Origin: an uncultured Odoribacter sp.
GTDB lineage: Bacteria; Bacteroidota; Bacteroidia; Bacteroidales; Marinifilaceae
Length of the DNA: 63,040 bases
Reading direction: 5' to 3'
Assembly (NCBI GenBank): GCA_900544025.1
Contig: UQTM01000012.1
Location: 1-63,040 of the forward strand
Numbering within the stretch: position 1 is the first letter of the stretch; every line of letters begins with the position of its first letter. The position numbers were made by a program, and so were the translations under genes. A model generated the notes under the pieces. The model was given only the letters and a program-made list of their open reading frames with translations, had not been told where the DNA came from and did not search any database. Positions 16,742-25,395 of the stretch are shown here, in pieces.

Positions 16742-19537
16742 ATGAATAAGATATTGATATTATTATTGGCGGTTTGCTGTTTCTTTTCCTGTAAGGACGA
16801 GACGACAGAAAACGATATTTTTATACCGATACTCGAATTATCACAAGACACGTTATTGCTCGATTCGGCAATGACCAGCACCAAGATCACGGTGACGACC
16901 AACGGCGATTATTGGGAAGTGGAAGTTCCGGAGGGGATCGATTGGGTGGAATATTCCACCAATAATGTGCCGGGCGCGACTTATCTGGTATTGAAAGTGG
17001 CTCAAAACAAAGGAGCCGTGGAACGGACGGCAGAAATAAAAGTGCTGGGGCAGGACATAGAGAAGGTCGTTTGGGTGAAACAGATGGGCTCCGACCCTGT
17101 GATTATCACTTCGGCCGAGAATTTCACGATCAAGGACGATACCACGACACTGAAATTGTATGTACGCTCCAATCTTACCTTCGAGGTGCAGATCCCCGAT
17201 ACCACGGCCTGGATTCATAATCTGGGAAGAGATACGGAGGATTCGACGCTTTATACCTTCGGGATAAATCCGAACGGCTACGACGACCGGAACGGCTTTA
17301 TCATTTTGCAGGGTTTAAGCCACAACCTAAGCAAGATGATCCCGGTAAGCCAGTCGGGCAGAAAAGAGTATAAGCCGGGAAATTCTGCGGCTGTGGAGGG
17401 TTTGGTGAAACTCACCGTGACGAAGGCTTCGGATTATTGCGTGACGACTCCGTCGGGCTGCCATCAGGATGCGACTGTGGATGCCGCGAAAACCATAGAC
17501 GGCGACCTGAACACGATGTACCATTCGACCTGGGCGCACACGAAGGATGAAGATTATCCGGTGACTTTGGAATATGAGTTCGATGAATCGTCGAAATACC
17601 TCGATTACATTATTTGTACTCCGCGCGATGGAAACGGTGCGTTTAAAACGGGGGAAGTGTGGTATAAGACCAGCGATTATTCCAAATATACGAAATTGTG
17701 CGATTTCGATGAAGAAGGCAAAGGGAAACCGTTTACGATTAAATTTCCGGAAGGTATCGAAAATCCCCGGGGTGTAAAATTTGTATTGGGACCGGGAAAA
17801 AACGGAAATGTGGCTTGCCGTGAAATGGAGTTTTATTATGTGGGGCGTTTGGATACTTCGCTGGATGCTATTTTCACCGATCATTCCTATTCTGAGCTTA
17901 AACCGGGAGTGACTTACGAGCAGATTGCCGCCATTGAAAACAAGTTTTATGCGAACATTGCCAAATACCTGTATCATCATGAATATCCGATGTTCCGGAT
18001 TTTGGAATGCGAACCTTATCAAGAACCTCAGACCATTCAGAAGGACTATAAGATCAATCCGTATAGCGAGCTGGATAATGCTACGGGCATTTACGTGAAA
18101 AGCGGGGAAGAGCTTTTGGTATTCATGGGGCCGGCGAACGGGGAAGAGGTCGGTTTGAGCGTAGTGGATTTCAATAAAGGATACAGCAAATCCGATTATT
18201 CTTTGGTCGAAGGGGTAAACCGTATCGAGATGACCGGAGAAGGATTGGTGTATATCATGTATAACACGAATAATTATAAAACAGCGGCTCCGGTGAGAGT
18301 GCATATCGCTTCCGGCGGTACATTCAACGGCTATTTCGATGTGAATAAGCACACCGATGCCGATTGGGATAAGATTTTGCAGGGTACGGTGACGAACCAT
18401 TTGGATGTATTGGGACACCGGATGCATCTGGTTTTCCCGGTAGAGGCGTTTCGGGCTTATGTGTCCAGCCCGACGGCTTTAATGGGGACATGGGACGAGA
18501 TTGTGACTTTGGAGCATCGGCTGATGGGATTGGAAAGATATAACAAGCCGATCAAGAATCGTTTACTGGGGCATGTGATCTATCAGAAAAACGAGCCGGA
18601 CGCTTACATGTATGCCACGTCTTACCGAACGGCCTATATCGAATATACGATGTCGAAAATCTGTGATGTGAAACAGTTGCGGGCGGTGAATCAAAATGCG
18701 AGTGGCGACGATGTGATCTGGGGACCGGCGCACGAGATCGGGCATGTACATCAAACCCGTCCGGGATTGAAGTGGATCGGGACGACCGAAGTGACCAACA
18801 ATATCCATTCCCTGTGCGTGCAGACCACCTGGGGGTCGCGTTCCCGTTTAGACCGGGGAGGATATTATCAAAAAGCCTTCAATGATATTGTTGTCGGCGG
18901 GATTCCTCACGGGGCGGAAACGGATCCGTTCTGTAAATCCGTTCCTTTCTGGCAAATGTATTTGTATTCCAAGAAAGTCTCCGATAATCCGTATTTGTAT
19001 GAAGATTTGCATGAACAGATACGCAATGAAGTGGATCCTACGGAAAACAAAAACGGAACCTGCCAGTTGAATTTTGTGGAGAGATGCTGCGATATTATGC
19101 AGTTGGATTTCACGGATTATTTCAAAGCATGGGGATTATTGAAGGAAGTGAATCTGGAGATCGACGATTATGCCAAAGAAATGCTGACCTGTACCGCGGA
19201 ACAGGTGGCTGCCGTAGAAGCCCGGATTAAGGCGAAAGGCTACGCGAAAGCTCCTGCGGGATTGGTCTATATCACCGACGGGACGACGGATGTGTTTAAG
19301 AATCGGTTGGCGATCGTGCCGGGAAGCAGTTCGATGTCCGGGAATAAGGTGACTTTGACGGATTGGAAAAATGTGGTGGCTTATGAGGTTTATTCCGGCG
19401 GTGAATTGAAAATGGCCGTTCCTGCCGTTGCTCCTGCCGTATCGGCTTCGACTGTATTCACCGTCAATGCTTCGATTTCCGGCGCGGAAGTGAAAGCCGT
19501 GAGCTGGGATGGTCAGAGAGTAGAGGTTACATTCTAA
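16742..19537 (+). CDS. M60-like zinc metallopeptidase lipoprotein with BACON and discoidin domains
   Basis: The 931-residue protein has a lipobox with Cys17 (FFSC) followed by KDET. Two BACON-like domains (about 28-118 and 119-205) are marked by repeated W.. patterns and VKQMGSD/VSQSG endings. A discoidin (F5/8 type C) domain follows (about 215-368), with IDGDLNTMYHSTW. The M60/enhancin-like catalytic region comes next, with HEIGH at 664-668 and a downstream Glu683, the zinc-binding gluzincin pattern of the family. M60-like enzymes of gut bacteria cleave O-glycosylated mucin-type proteins. The location should be the cell surface, where the enzyme would feed the SusCD pairs upstream. The right-locus M60 (25396-27444) places its discoidin domain after the catalytic region instead. 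Confidence 0.88.
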   Translation: MNKILILLLAVCCFFSCKDETTENDIFIPILELSQDTLLLDSAMTSTKITVTTNGDYWEVEVPEGIDWVEYSTNNVPGATYLVLKVAQNKGAVERTAEIKVLGQDIEKVVWVKQMGSDPVIITSAENFTIKDDTTTLKLYVRSNLTFEVQIPDTTAWIHNLGRDTEDSTLYTFGINPNGYDDRNGFIILQGLSHNLSKMIPVSQSGRKEYKPGNSAAVEGLVKLTVTKASDYCVTTPSGCHQDATVDAAKTIDGDLNTMYHSTWAHTKDEDYPVTLEYEFDESSKYLDYIICTPRDGNGAFKTGEVWYKTSDYSKYTKLCDFDEEGKGKPFTIKFPEGIENPRGVKFVLGPGKNGNVACREMEFYYVGRLDTSLDAIFTDHSYSELKPGVTYEQIAAIENKFYANIAKYLYHHEYPMFRILECEPYQEPQTIQKDYKINPYSELDNATGIYVKSGEELLVFMGPANGEEVGLSVVDFNKGYSKSDYSLVEGVNRIEMTGEGLVYIMYNTNNYKTAAPVRVHIASGGTFNGYFDVNKHTDADWDKILQGTVTNHLDVLGHRMHLVFPVEAFRAYVSSPTALMGTWDEIVTLEHRLMGLERYNKPIKNRLLGHVIYQKNEPDAYMYATSYRTAYIEYTMSKICDVKQLRAVNQNASGDDVIWGPAHEIGHVHQTRPGLKWIGTTEVTNNIHSLCVQTTWGSRSRLDRGGYYQKAFNDIVVGGIPHGAETDPFCKSVPFWQMYLYSKKVSDNPYLYEDLHEQIRNEVDPTENKNGTCQLNFVERCCDIMQLDFTDYFKAWGLLKEVNLEIDDYAKEMLTCTAEQVAAVEARIKAKGYAKAPAGLVYITDGTTDVFKNRLAIVPGSSSMSGNKVTLTDWKNVVAYEVYSGGELKMAVPAVAPAVSASTVFTVNASISGAEVKAVSWDGQRVEVTF

Positions 19538-19556
19538 AGAATAAAAACGGAAAGAT

Positions 19557-21140
19557 ATGAAAATAAACAAGTTACTATTATTGATGTCGGCTTGCCTGGG
19601 AGGTGCGTTTTATGCTTGTGAAGATTCTTCGGTGAAAGATGATTTTAATTATCAGGATACCGTGGAGTTTGAAAGAGAGAAAATGGTGTTTCAGGAAAAT
19701 GCCGATACCGTGCAGATCCCGGTGATCATTTCCGGGTTTGCTAAAAACGATGTGGAAATCACCGTGGAAGTCCGGAGGAAAGAAGAATTGACGGCAAGAG
19801 AGGATACGAATTTTATTTTACTGGAAAAGACGGTATATATTCCGAAGGATGGGAGCGCAACCAGTATTCCGATGAAAATCATCGACGATCATGTTGTGAA
19901 TCCGGACCGTTCTTTCGACTTGGTGATTAAATCTGTTGTCGGGGCCGAAAAAGCAAGGATTTCGCAGGTTTGCCGCGTGGTGATCGCAAACGAAGATTTC
20001 TGGCCGCTGGTAACCATGGGTAAAACGAACTACCAGACAACGGAGCATGACGACCAATTGGTTATTCCATTGACGGCGGCGGGCATTTTCTATCAGCCTA
20101 CGCAAGTGGCGGTGCAGGTAAATTCGGGCACGGCGGTAGAAGGCACGAATTTTACGATCGACCGGAAAAATTTCACTTTCGACAATGAGCATACAGCCGA
20201 CAGTATCGTGGTGAAGCTGGCTCCGCTGGAATTGCAGGAGGATTGCTCTTTTGAACTGAATCTGGAGATAACGGACGGTTTACCCGGTAAGGTGAAGACC
20301 AGTAAAGTGGTAATTAAAGATGTAAGAAAATTTGTCGGTTTCCCGTCGGAGAAAATCAAGATACTTAAAAATGAGAAAGACGCTCAGGTTCCGGTGGTGA
20401 TCGGCGGGGTGCGTTCTCCGCGCGACCTGGTGGCGAAGATCAGCGTTAAATCGTCGGGTAGCCTGGTGGAGGGATCGGATTTCACCTTGAGCGACAATGT
20501 GCTTACCACCAAAGGGGATACGGTTTTATTCACAACTGTTCATTTCACGACAGACGGGGATTTAAGCGGCGACCTGATCGAATTGCAAGTGGAGGAAGTG
20601 ACCGGAGGCGATATAGACGAGACGATTCCGGCGGCGACATTGGGCGTTGTGGAAGGAGTGGAATTTAACAGAAGCAACTGGGAAATATTGAGTTTCACTT
20701 CGGAGGAACCGAGTGCAGAAGGCAGTAGTAATGGTAAGGCGATCCATTTGATCGACGGAAGTTCCCGGGACGACCGGGGATTGGGCACTTTCTGGCACAG
20801 CCGTTGGGGGAGTGAGCCCTATGGTGTGCTTCCTTACGAGTTTGTGATCGATATGCACGAGCAAGTGAAGGTAGGAACCGTCAGGCTTTACCGCCGTCAG
20901 CCTTCTAATAGCGCTGTTAAGCTGGCTACTATCGAAATCAGTGATGATAATGTGAATTGGAGTCCTATGTATGATATGGATTTTACGACGACCGATCCGG
21001 ATAATAGTAAAATCCTGGATTTACCGACTGTACGTACAGCCCGCTATATACGCTTAGGCATTCCTAACCGGGGGGGAAATGGTAACACGGCGAGTCTTGC
21101 CGAACTGATGTTATTCGGATTGCCTCTGGAACCCAAATAA
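19557..21140 (+). CDS. Calx-beta-like and discoidin (F5/8 type C) surface lipoprotein
   Basis: The 527-residue protein has a lipobox with Cys21 (FYAC) followed by EDSS. Residues of about 40-365 form three related beta units. Phrases such as DTVQIPVIISGF, DQLVIPLTAAGI and AQVPVVIGGVRS, with EGTNFT/EGSDFT turns, suggest Calx-beta or DUF4843-like repeats. The C-terminal 150 residues form an F5/8 type C domain with GTFWHSRWG, PYEFVIDMHEQVKVGTVRLYRR and ARYIRLGIPN. Discoidin domains bind glycans or phospholipids. It is the last gene of the left operon, 20 bases after the M60 gene and before a strong terminator, and it is missing from the right locus. A binding role in substrate capture is inferred. 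Confidence 0.8.
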   Translation: MKINKLLLLMSACLGGAFYACEDSSVKDDFNYQDTVEFEREKMVFQENADTVQIPVIISGFAKNDVEITVEVRRKEELTAREDTNFILLEKTVYIPKDGSATSIPMKIIDDHVVNPDRSFDLVIKSVVGAEKARISQVCRVVIANEDFWPLVTMGKTNYQTTEHDDQLVIPLTAAGIFYQPTQVAVQVNSGTAVEGTNFTIDRKNFTFDNEHTADSIVVKLAPLELQEDCSFELNLEITDGLPGKVKTSKVVIKDVRKFVGFPSEKIKILKNEKDAQVPVVIGGVRSPRDLVAKISVKSSGSLVEGSDFTLSDNVLTTKGDTVLFTTVHFTTDGDLSGDLIELQVEEVTGGDIDETIPAATLGVVEGVEFNRSNWEILSFTSEEPSAEGSSNGKAIHLIDGSSRDDRGLGTFWHSRWGSEPYGVLPYEFVIDMHEQVKVGTVRLYRRQPSNSAVKLATIEISDDNVNWSPMYDMDFTTTDPDNSKILDLPTVRTARYIRLGIPNRGGNGNTASLAELMLFGLPLEPK

Positions 21141-21176
21141 TGGTTTAGTATTCAAAATTTAAGGTGCGTATGTAGC

Positions 21177-21209
21177 GAAGGGTGGCTTTTAGGGCCACCC
21201 TTCTTTTTT
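21177..21209 (+). terminator. Factor-independent terminator of the left operon
   Basis: Bases 21177-21186 (GAAGGGTGGC) and 21194-21203 (GCCACCCTTC) pair perfectly over 10 bases around a 7-base loop, and six T follow at 21204-21209. It lies 36 bases after the stop codon of the discoidin lipoprotein gene and separates that operon from the HTCS gene. Confidence 0.9.
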
Positions 21210-21242
21210 AGTTAAAATAGAGAAAGAAGAGTAAAAATAATC

Positions 21243-21272
21243 TTGCAGAGTGTTTTTAATTATATAGATTTG
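21243..21272 (+). promoter_or_regulatory. Bacteroidota-type promoter of the HTCS gene
   Basis: TTG at 21243-21245, exactly 19 bases, then TAGATTTG at 21265-21272 matches the known Bacteroidota sigma consensus TTG-N19-TAnnTTTG. It lies between the terminator of the left operon and the HTCS start codon at 21332. The leader would be about 55 bases. The regulator is therefore probably transcribed independently of the genes it controls. Confidence 0.75.
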
Positions 21273-21331
21273 CCTATGCGATTGCTTTGAATGTGAATGA
21301 TAATCATCGGTTTGCTGTTATTTTTATTAAT

Positions 21332-24300
21332 ATGTTCATTAAATTTTTCTTTTTTTTACTATTATTTGCTCCTGTTTTATTATGGGGGCAGGAGCGGTTC
21401 TATTTTTCCAGGCTCGATGTAAAAGAAGGTCTTTCAAATAGTTCTATTACTTCTATTTTTCAAGATAACGACGGTTATTTGTGGTTCGGCACTTCGAACG
21501 GCTTGAATAAATTCGACGGTTACCGTTTTAAAATTTACCAAAAAGACGGAGTGGAAGGGAATAGTTTATCCGATAATGAAGTAAACGATATCGACCAGGA
21601 TTCGAGCGGGCATCTTTGGATATTGACCCCGTCGGGGATAGATTGTATCGATCATGAAACCGACGATATCAGGCATTATCGGAATGGGAAGAGGCATTTC
21701 AGGCATATGATATGCCATAGGGGAAATATTTTGGCATTTACCGATACGGCTGTGTATGGTTATGACCGTTTGAAGGATACTTTTAACCGGATAGAAATGC
21801 CTTTTTCGATCCGGTCTTCGATTTCTGCCGTGACGAAGGATGCCGGAGAAAAGCTTTATTTGGGAACTTCCGGCGACGGTGTTTGGATCTGCGATTCCGG
21901 TCTTCGGTTTTTCCGGCATATTCCGGCCGGGCAATCGGCGGGGAACATTACCCGGGATGTCGTTCGCAACCTTTTGATCGATGCCGATGAAAACCTGTGG
22001 ATTACCCTGGATAAAACCGGGATCGAACGCTATCATTTACCGACCGGGACTGTGACGCGTCCCGTTACCACGAACTATAATGCCATAGGGCATCATATCC
22101 GTGTGGCGATCGATTGGGACGATCGCTACCTGTTGCTGGGAACATTTAACGGATTGGCCTTATTGGATAAGCATACGCTTGCCATTGTGCCTGTTCCTTC
22201 CAATCTGGGGGAAAAAGGCGGGCTTAGCCACTATTCTGTGTATCATCTTTTTAAAGACAGACAGCAAACGCTTTGGGTGGGGACTTATTCCGGAGGGATC
22301 AATTACCACAACCGTTACAATAACCGTTTCGAATGGATCACGGCTAAACAATTTTCAGGGGTGTTTCGGAAAGGTGGGGAAGACCGGAACGGGAAACTAT
22401 GGTTTGCCACCGAGGGGGGCGGATTATTGTATTACGATCCCCAAACGGGAGAACAGAAAAACTATTTGCTGAGATCCGGTAATTCGGTCTATTATAATAA
22501 TTTGATTAAAACGCTGCTCATTTCGGGAGATTCTATTTTTTGTACGACTTTCGGCGGCCGGGTTTATTCTTTTTCTCCGCGTACGGAAAAGTTCCGTTTG
22601 TTGTACGATTTTAAATACAATGATATTTATTCCCTTTATCAGGATTCGAAAGGCCGGCTTTGGATTCCCACGAATACGAAATCGGGTTTGGTCGTTGCCG
22701 ACGGGAGCTCGGTAACCGGGTATTTTAAGATCGACGGGCAGCAACGGAAATTCATGTCTGCTTCGGTTGTTCAGGAATTATCGGAAAACCGTTTTCTGAT
22801 AGGTACCTGGAACAACGGTTTTTATCTTTATTCCCCCGCCGAGGAAAAAGCAGTGCATTTTGCCAACCGGGAATTGGGTGTTCCATTACATGAAAAAATT
22901 TATGTGTCCGCCTTTTATGTCGATTCCGGAAAAGATATCTGGGTTTCGACCAACGGACACGGATTGTGGCGGTTCGATGCCGGATTGAATTTAAAAAAGC
23001 ATTATACCGCCGAAGATGGAATGACGGACAGGCAGGTGTATTACACCACTCAGGATAAGCAGGGGTATTATTGGGTGATGACCTGCCACGAGCTGTATCA
23101 TTTGGATAAGGAGGGAGAAGTGATAGGCCGTTTTAATGCCCGGAATGGGATAGAATTGCAGGAGTTCAGTATTTTTTCCGGCCTGACCACCGGGAACGGG
23201 AAACTATACCTTTCGGGGATGAACGGTTTTCAATGTATCGATCCGTTGGAATTAAGGCATAACACGGAGAAACCTCCTGTCTTGCTAACGTCTTTGTATA
23301 TCAATAATCGGGAAATCACCCCGCAGACGGCTCATTCCCCGCTCACGAAAAAATTGCAGCAAACCCGGAAACTGGTGTTGAATTACAATCAAACCAATAT
23401 CAGTATCGGATATACGGCATTGAATTATATTTATCCCGAACAGAATCAATATGCTTATAAACTGGAGGGGGCGGACACGGAATGGAATTATGTGAAAAAC
23501 CGCCGGGAGGCATTTTATAGCAATCTGCCGCCGGGTTCTTACCGTTTTAAGGTGGTCGCTTCGAATAACGACGGGGTATGGAACGACGAAGGTACCAGCC
23601 TGCAAATCGTGGTGCTGCCTCCCTATTGGCTACGTTGGTGGGCTTATCTGGCCTATGCCCTGATCGTCGGGTTTATTTTATGGAAATACACCGCCTGGAT
23701 ACATAAAAAGAGAGAACTTGAAACCCGTTTGCGTATCAGGCAGATGGAACAGGAAAAACAGGAGGAACTGAATCAGGAGCGTAACCGGTTTTTTACCCAT
23801 GTAACTCATGAGCTTAGAACTCCCCTGACCTTGATATTGAATCCTGCCGAGGAACTGGCCGAGGAACAGATCATGGTGCCGGAAATGAAAAAATCGGTAA
23901 ACCTGATTTTGCAGAATGCCCGCCGTTTGCTGTCGTTGGTGAATAACCTGATGGATATACAAAAACGCCGTACCGGGAAAAAAGAGTTGCAACTTTCCAG
24001 TTTCGACTTTAAAGAATTTTTACAGGAGATATACTATAATTTCCAGACTACCGCCCAGAGTCGTAATTTTTCTTTCCGTTTGGATTTTCCTTATTCGTCT
24101 TTGTTGGTGACTTATGACCGGGAAGAGTTGGAAAAAGTGTTTTTCAATTTGCTTTCCAATGCTTTTAAATTCACTCCTGCCGGAGGGGAAATCGTGATCG
24201 GAGGGAAAGTTATTTCACCGGACGACCGTCCCGGTCTGCCGGAGCGGGTTGTTCCGGATTTTTCGGAAGCAGAACAGTGGTTGTATGTGATAGTCAGAGA

Positions 24301-25345
24301 TTCGGGGATCGGGATCCGGGAGGCCGACCGGGAAAAATTATTCGAGCCTTTCGGACATTCGTCCGACGACCTTTACCAAAAAACGACAGGAAGCGGTATC
24401 GGGTTGAACTTGTCGCGCATGATTATAGAGCAGCACCGGGGTAAAATATATGCCAGTCCTTTAGAGCCGGGTACGGAAATCGGTGTGTTGTTGCCTTTGT
24501 GTTATCAGCCTGAAATCTATCCGGAAATGAGTGCGGTGATCGGGAAGGATATGGAAGAAGATTCGAAAGAAGATGGCATATCCCCCGATACGACGATTCT
24601 GCTGGTGGAGGATAATCTGGAGATATTGGATTATTTGCGTAGGAAGTTGCAGGTTACTTACCGGGTGGTTACGGCTGTCAATGGGCAGGAAGCTTTTGAA
24701 GCGGCAGAGAAATATATGCCCGATATGGTCATCAGCGATGTGATGATGCCTGTGATGAGTGGGGTGGAATTGTGTATGAAAATAAAAAACACCATTAGCC
24801 TGAGCCATATCCCCGTAATCCTGCTGACGGCTAAATCGCTGGCTATGCACGTAGAGGAGGGTTTCGACGCCGGAGCGGACGATTATATCGTAAAACCGTT
24901 CAGTTTGTCGCTGCTCCGGGTGCGTATCCGGAATTTATTGGCGGGAAGGCAACGGATGCAGGCCGTTTATTATAAACGTTTTTCTTTGGAAAACATCGGG
25001 ATTAAAGTGGAGTCTATCGACGATATGTTTATGAATAAATATATGGAAGTAGTGCGGAAACACATAGCCGAACCCGATTTCGGTATAGATGAAATTTGCC
25101 GGGAAATCGGACTGAGCCGTGCTAATTTCTATCGGAAGGTAAAAGCGATAACGAATCTCACACCGGTGGAGATGATCCGGAATATCCGGCTGGAAACCGC
25201 GGCGCGCTTGTTAAAAGAAAGCAGTCTGTCGATTTCGGAAATTGCTTTTAAGGTAGGCTTCAACAATCATTCTTATTTTACCAGTTGTTTTAAAACTCTT
25301 TACGGTATTTCGCCTACGGAATATCAGGAGAGAGGAAAGGAATAG
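21332..25345 (+). CDS. Hybrid two-component system regulator (sensor kinase/response regulator/AraC)
   Basis: I chose ATG 21332, which gives 1337 residues and a clean signal peptide (MFIKFFFFLLLFAPVLLWGQ). An upstream ATG at 21287 would add 15 hydrophilic residues. Reg_prop beta-propeller repeats (DGYLWFGTSNGLNKFDGY and about a dozen more) and a Y_Y_Y domain (about 700-770) form the periplasmic sensor. One membrane helix (WAYLAYALIVGFILW) follows. The histidine kinase has THELRTPL with His826, an N box (NLLSNAFKFTP) and GIG motifs. The receiver has Asp1136 in VISDVMMPV and Lys in IVKPF. An AraC helix-turn-helix pair ends the protein. HTCS proteins sense a breakdown product directly and activate the adjacent uptake operon. 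It is the only regulator between the two loci and probably serves both. Confidence 0.95.
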   Translation: MFIKFFFFLLLFAPVLLWGQERFYFSRLDVKEGLSNSSITSIFQDNDGYLWFGTSNGLNKFDGYRFKIYQKDGVEGNSLSDNEVNDIDQDSSGHLWILTPSGIDCIDHETDDIRHYRNGKRHFRHMICHRGNILAFTDTAVYGYDRLKDTFNRIEMPFSIRSSISAVTKDAGEKLYLGTSGDGVWICDSGLRFFRHIPAGQSAGNITRDVVRNLLIDADENLWITLDKTGIERYHLPTGTVTRPVTTNYNAIGHHIRVAIDWDDRYLLLGTFNGLALLDKHTLAIVPVPSNLGEKGGLSHYSVYHLFKDRQQTLWVGTYSGGINYHNRYNNRFEWITAKQFSGVFRKGGEDRNGKLWFATEGGGLLYYDPQTGEQKNYLLRSGNSVYYNNLIKTLLISGDSIFCTTFGGRVYSFSPRTEKFRLLYDFKYNDIYSLYQDSKGRLWIPTNTKSGLVVADGSSVTGYFKIDGQQRKFMSASVVQELSENRFLIGTWNNGFYLYSPAEEKAVHFANRELGVPLHEKIYVSAFYVDSGKDIWVSTNGHGLWRFDAGLNLKKHYTAEDGMTDRQVYYTTQDKQGYYWVMTCHELYHLDKEGEVIGRFNARNGIELQEFSIFSGLTTGNGKLYLSGMNGFQCIDPLELRHNTEKPPVLLTSLYINNREITPQTAHSPLTKKLQQTRKLVLNYNQTNISIGYTALNYIYPEQNQYAYKLEGADTEWNYVKNRREAFYSNLPPGSYRFKVVASNNDGVWNDEGTSLQIVVLPPYWLRWWAYLAYALIVGFILWKYTAWIHKKRELETRLRIRQMEQEKQEELNQERNRFFTHVTHELRTPLTLILNPAEELAEEQIMVPEMKKSVNLILQNARRLLSLVNNLMDIQKRRTGKKELQLSSFDFKEFLQEIYYNFQTTAQSRNFSFRLDFPYSSLLVTYDREELEKVFFNLLSNAFKFTPAGGEIVIGGKVISPDDRPGLPERVVPDFSEAEQWLYVIVRDSGIGIREADREKLFEPFGHSSDDLYQKTTGSGIGLNLSRMIIEQHRGKIYASPLEPGTEIGVLLPLCYQPEIYPEMSAVIGKDMEEDSKEDGISPDTTILLVEDNLEILDYLRRKLQVTYRVVTAVNGQEAFEAAEKYMPDMVISDVMMPVMSGVELCMKIKNTISLSHIPVILLTAKSLAMHVEEGFDAGADDYIVKPFSLSLLRVRIRNLLAGRQRMQAVYYKRFSLENIGIKVESIDDMFMNKYMEVVRKHIAEPDFGIDEICREIGLSRANFYRKVKAITNLTPVEMIRNIRLETAARLLKESSLSISEIAFKVGFNNHSYFTSCFKTLYGISPTEYQERGKE

Positions 25346-25351
25346 ATATAA

Positions 25352-25391
25352 AAAAATCTCCCTTTGGCGATTGTGTCAAAGGGAGATTTTT
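25352..25391. terminator. Bidirectional terminator between the HTCS gene and the right locus
   Basis: Bases 25352-25366 and 25377-25391 form a perfect 15-base stem around a 10-base loop. It has A-runs on the left side and T-runs on the right, so it works in both directions. It sits in the 50-base gap between the HTCS stop and the stop of the convergent M60 gene. Confidence 0.92.
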
Positions 25392-25395
25392 AGGA

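Noticed and set aside
21287..21331. Longer N-terminus of the HTCS starting at 21287.
   Set aside because: It would put 15 hydrophilic residues before a normal signal peptide that begins at 21332.
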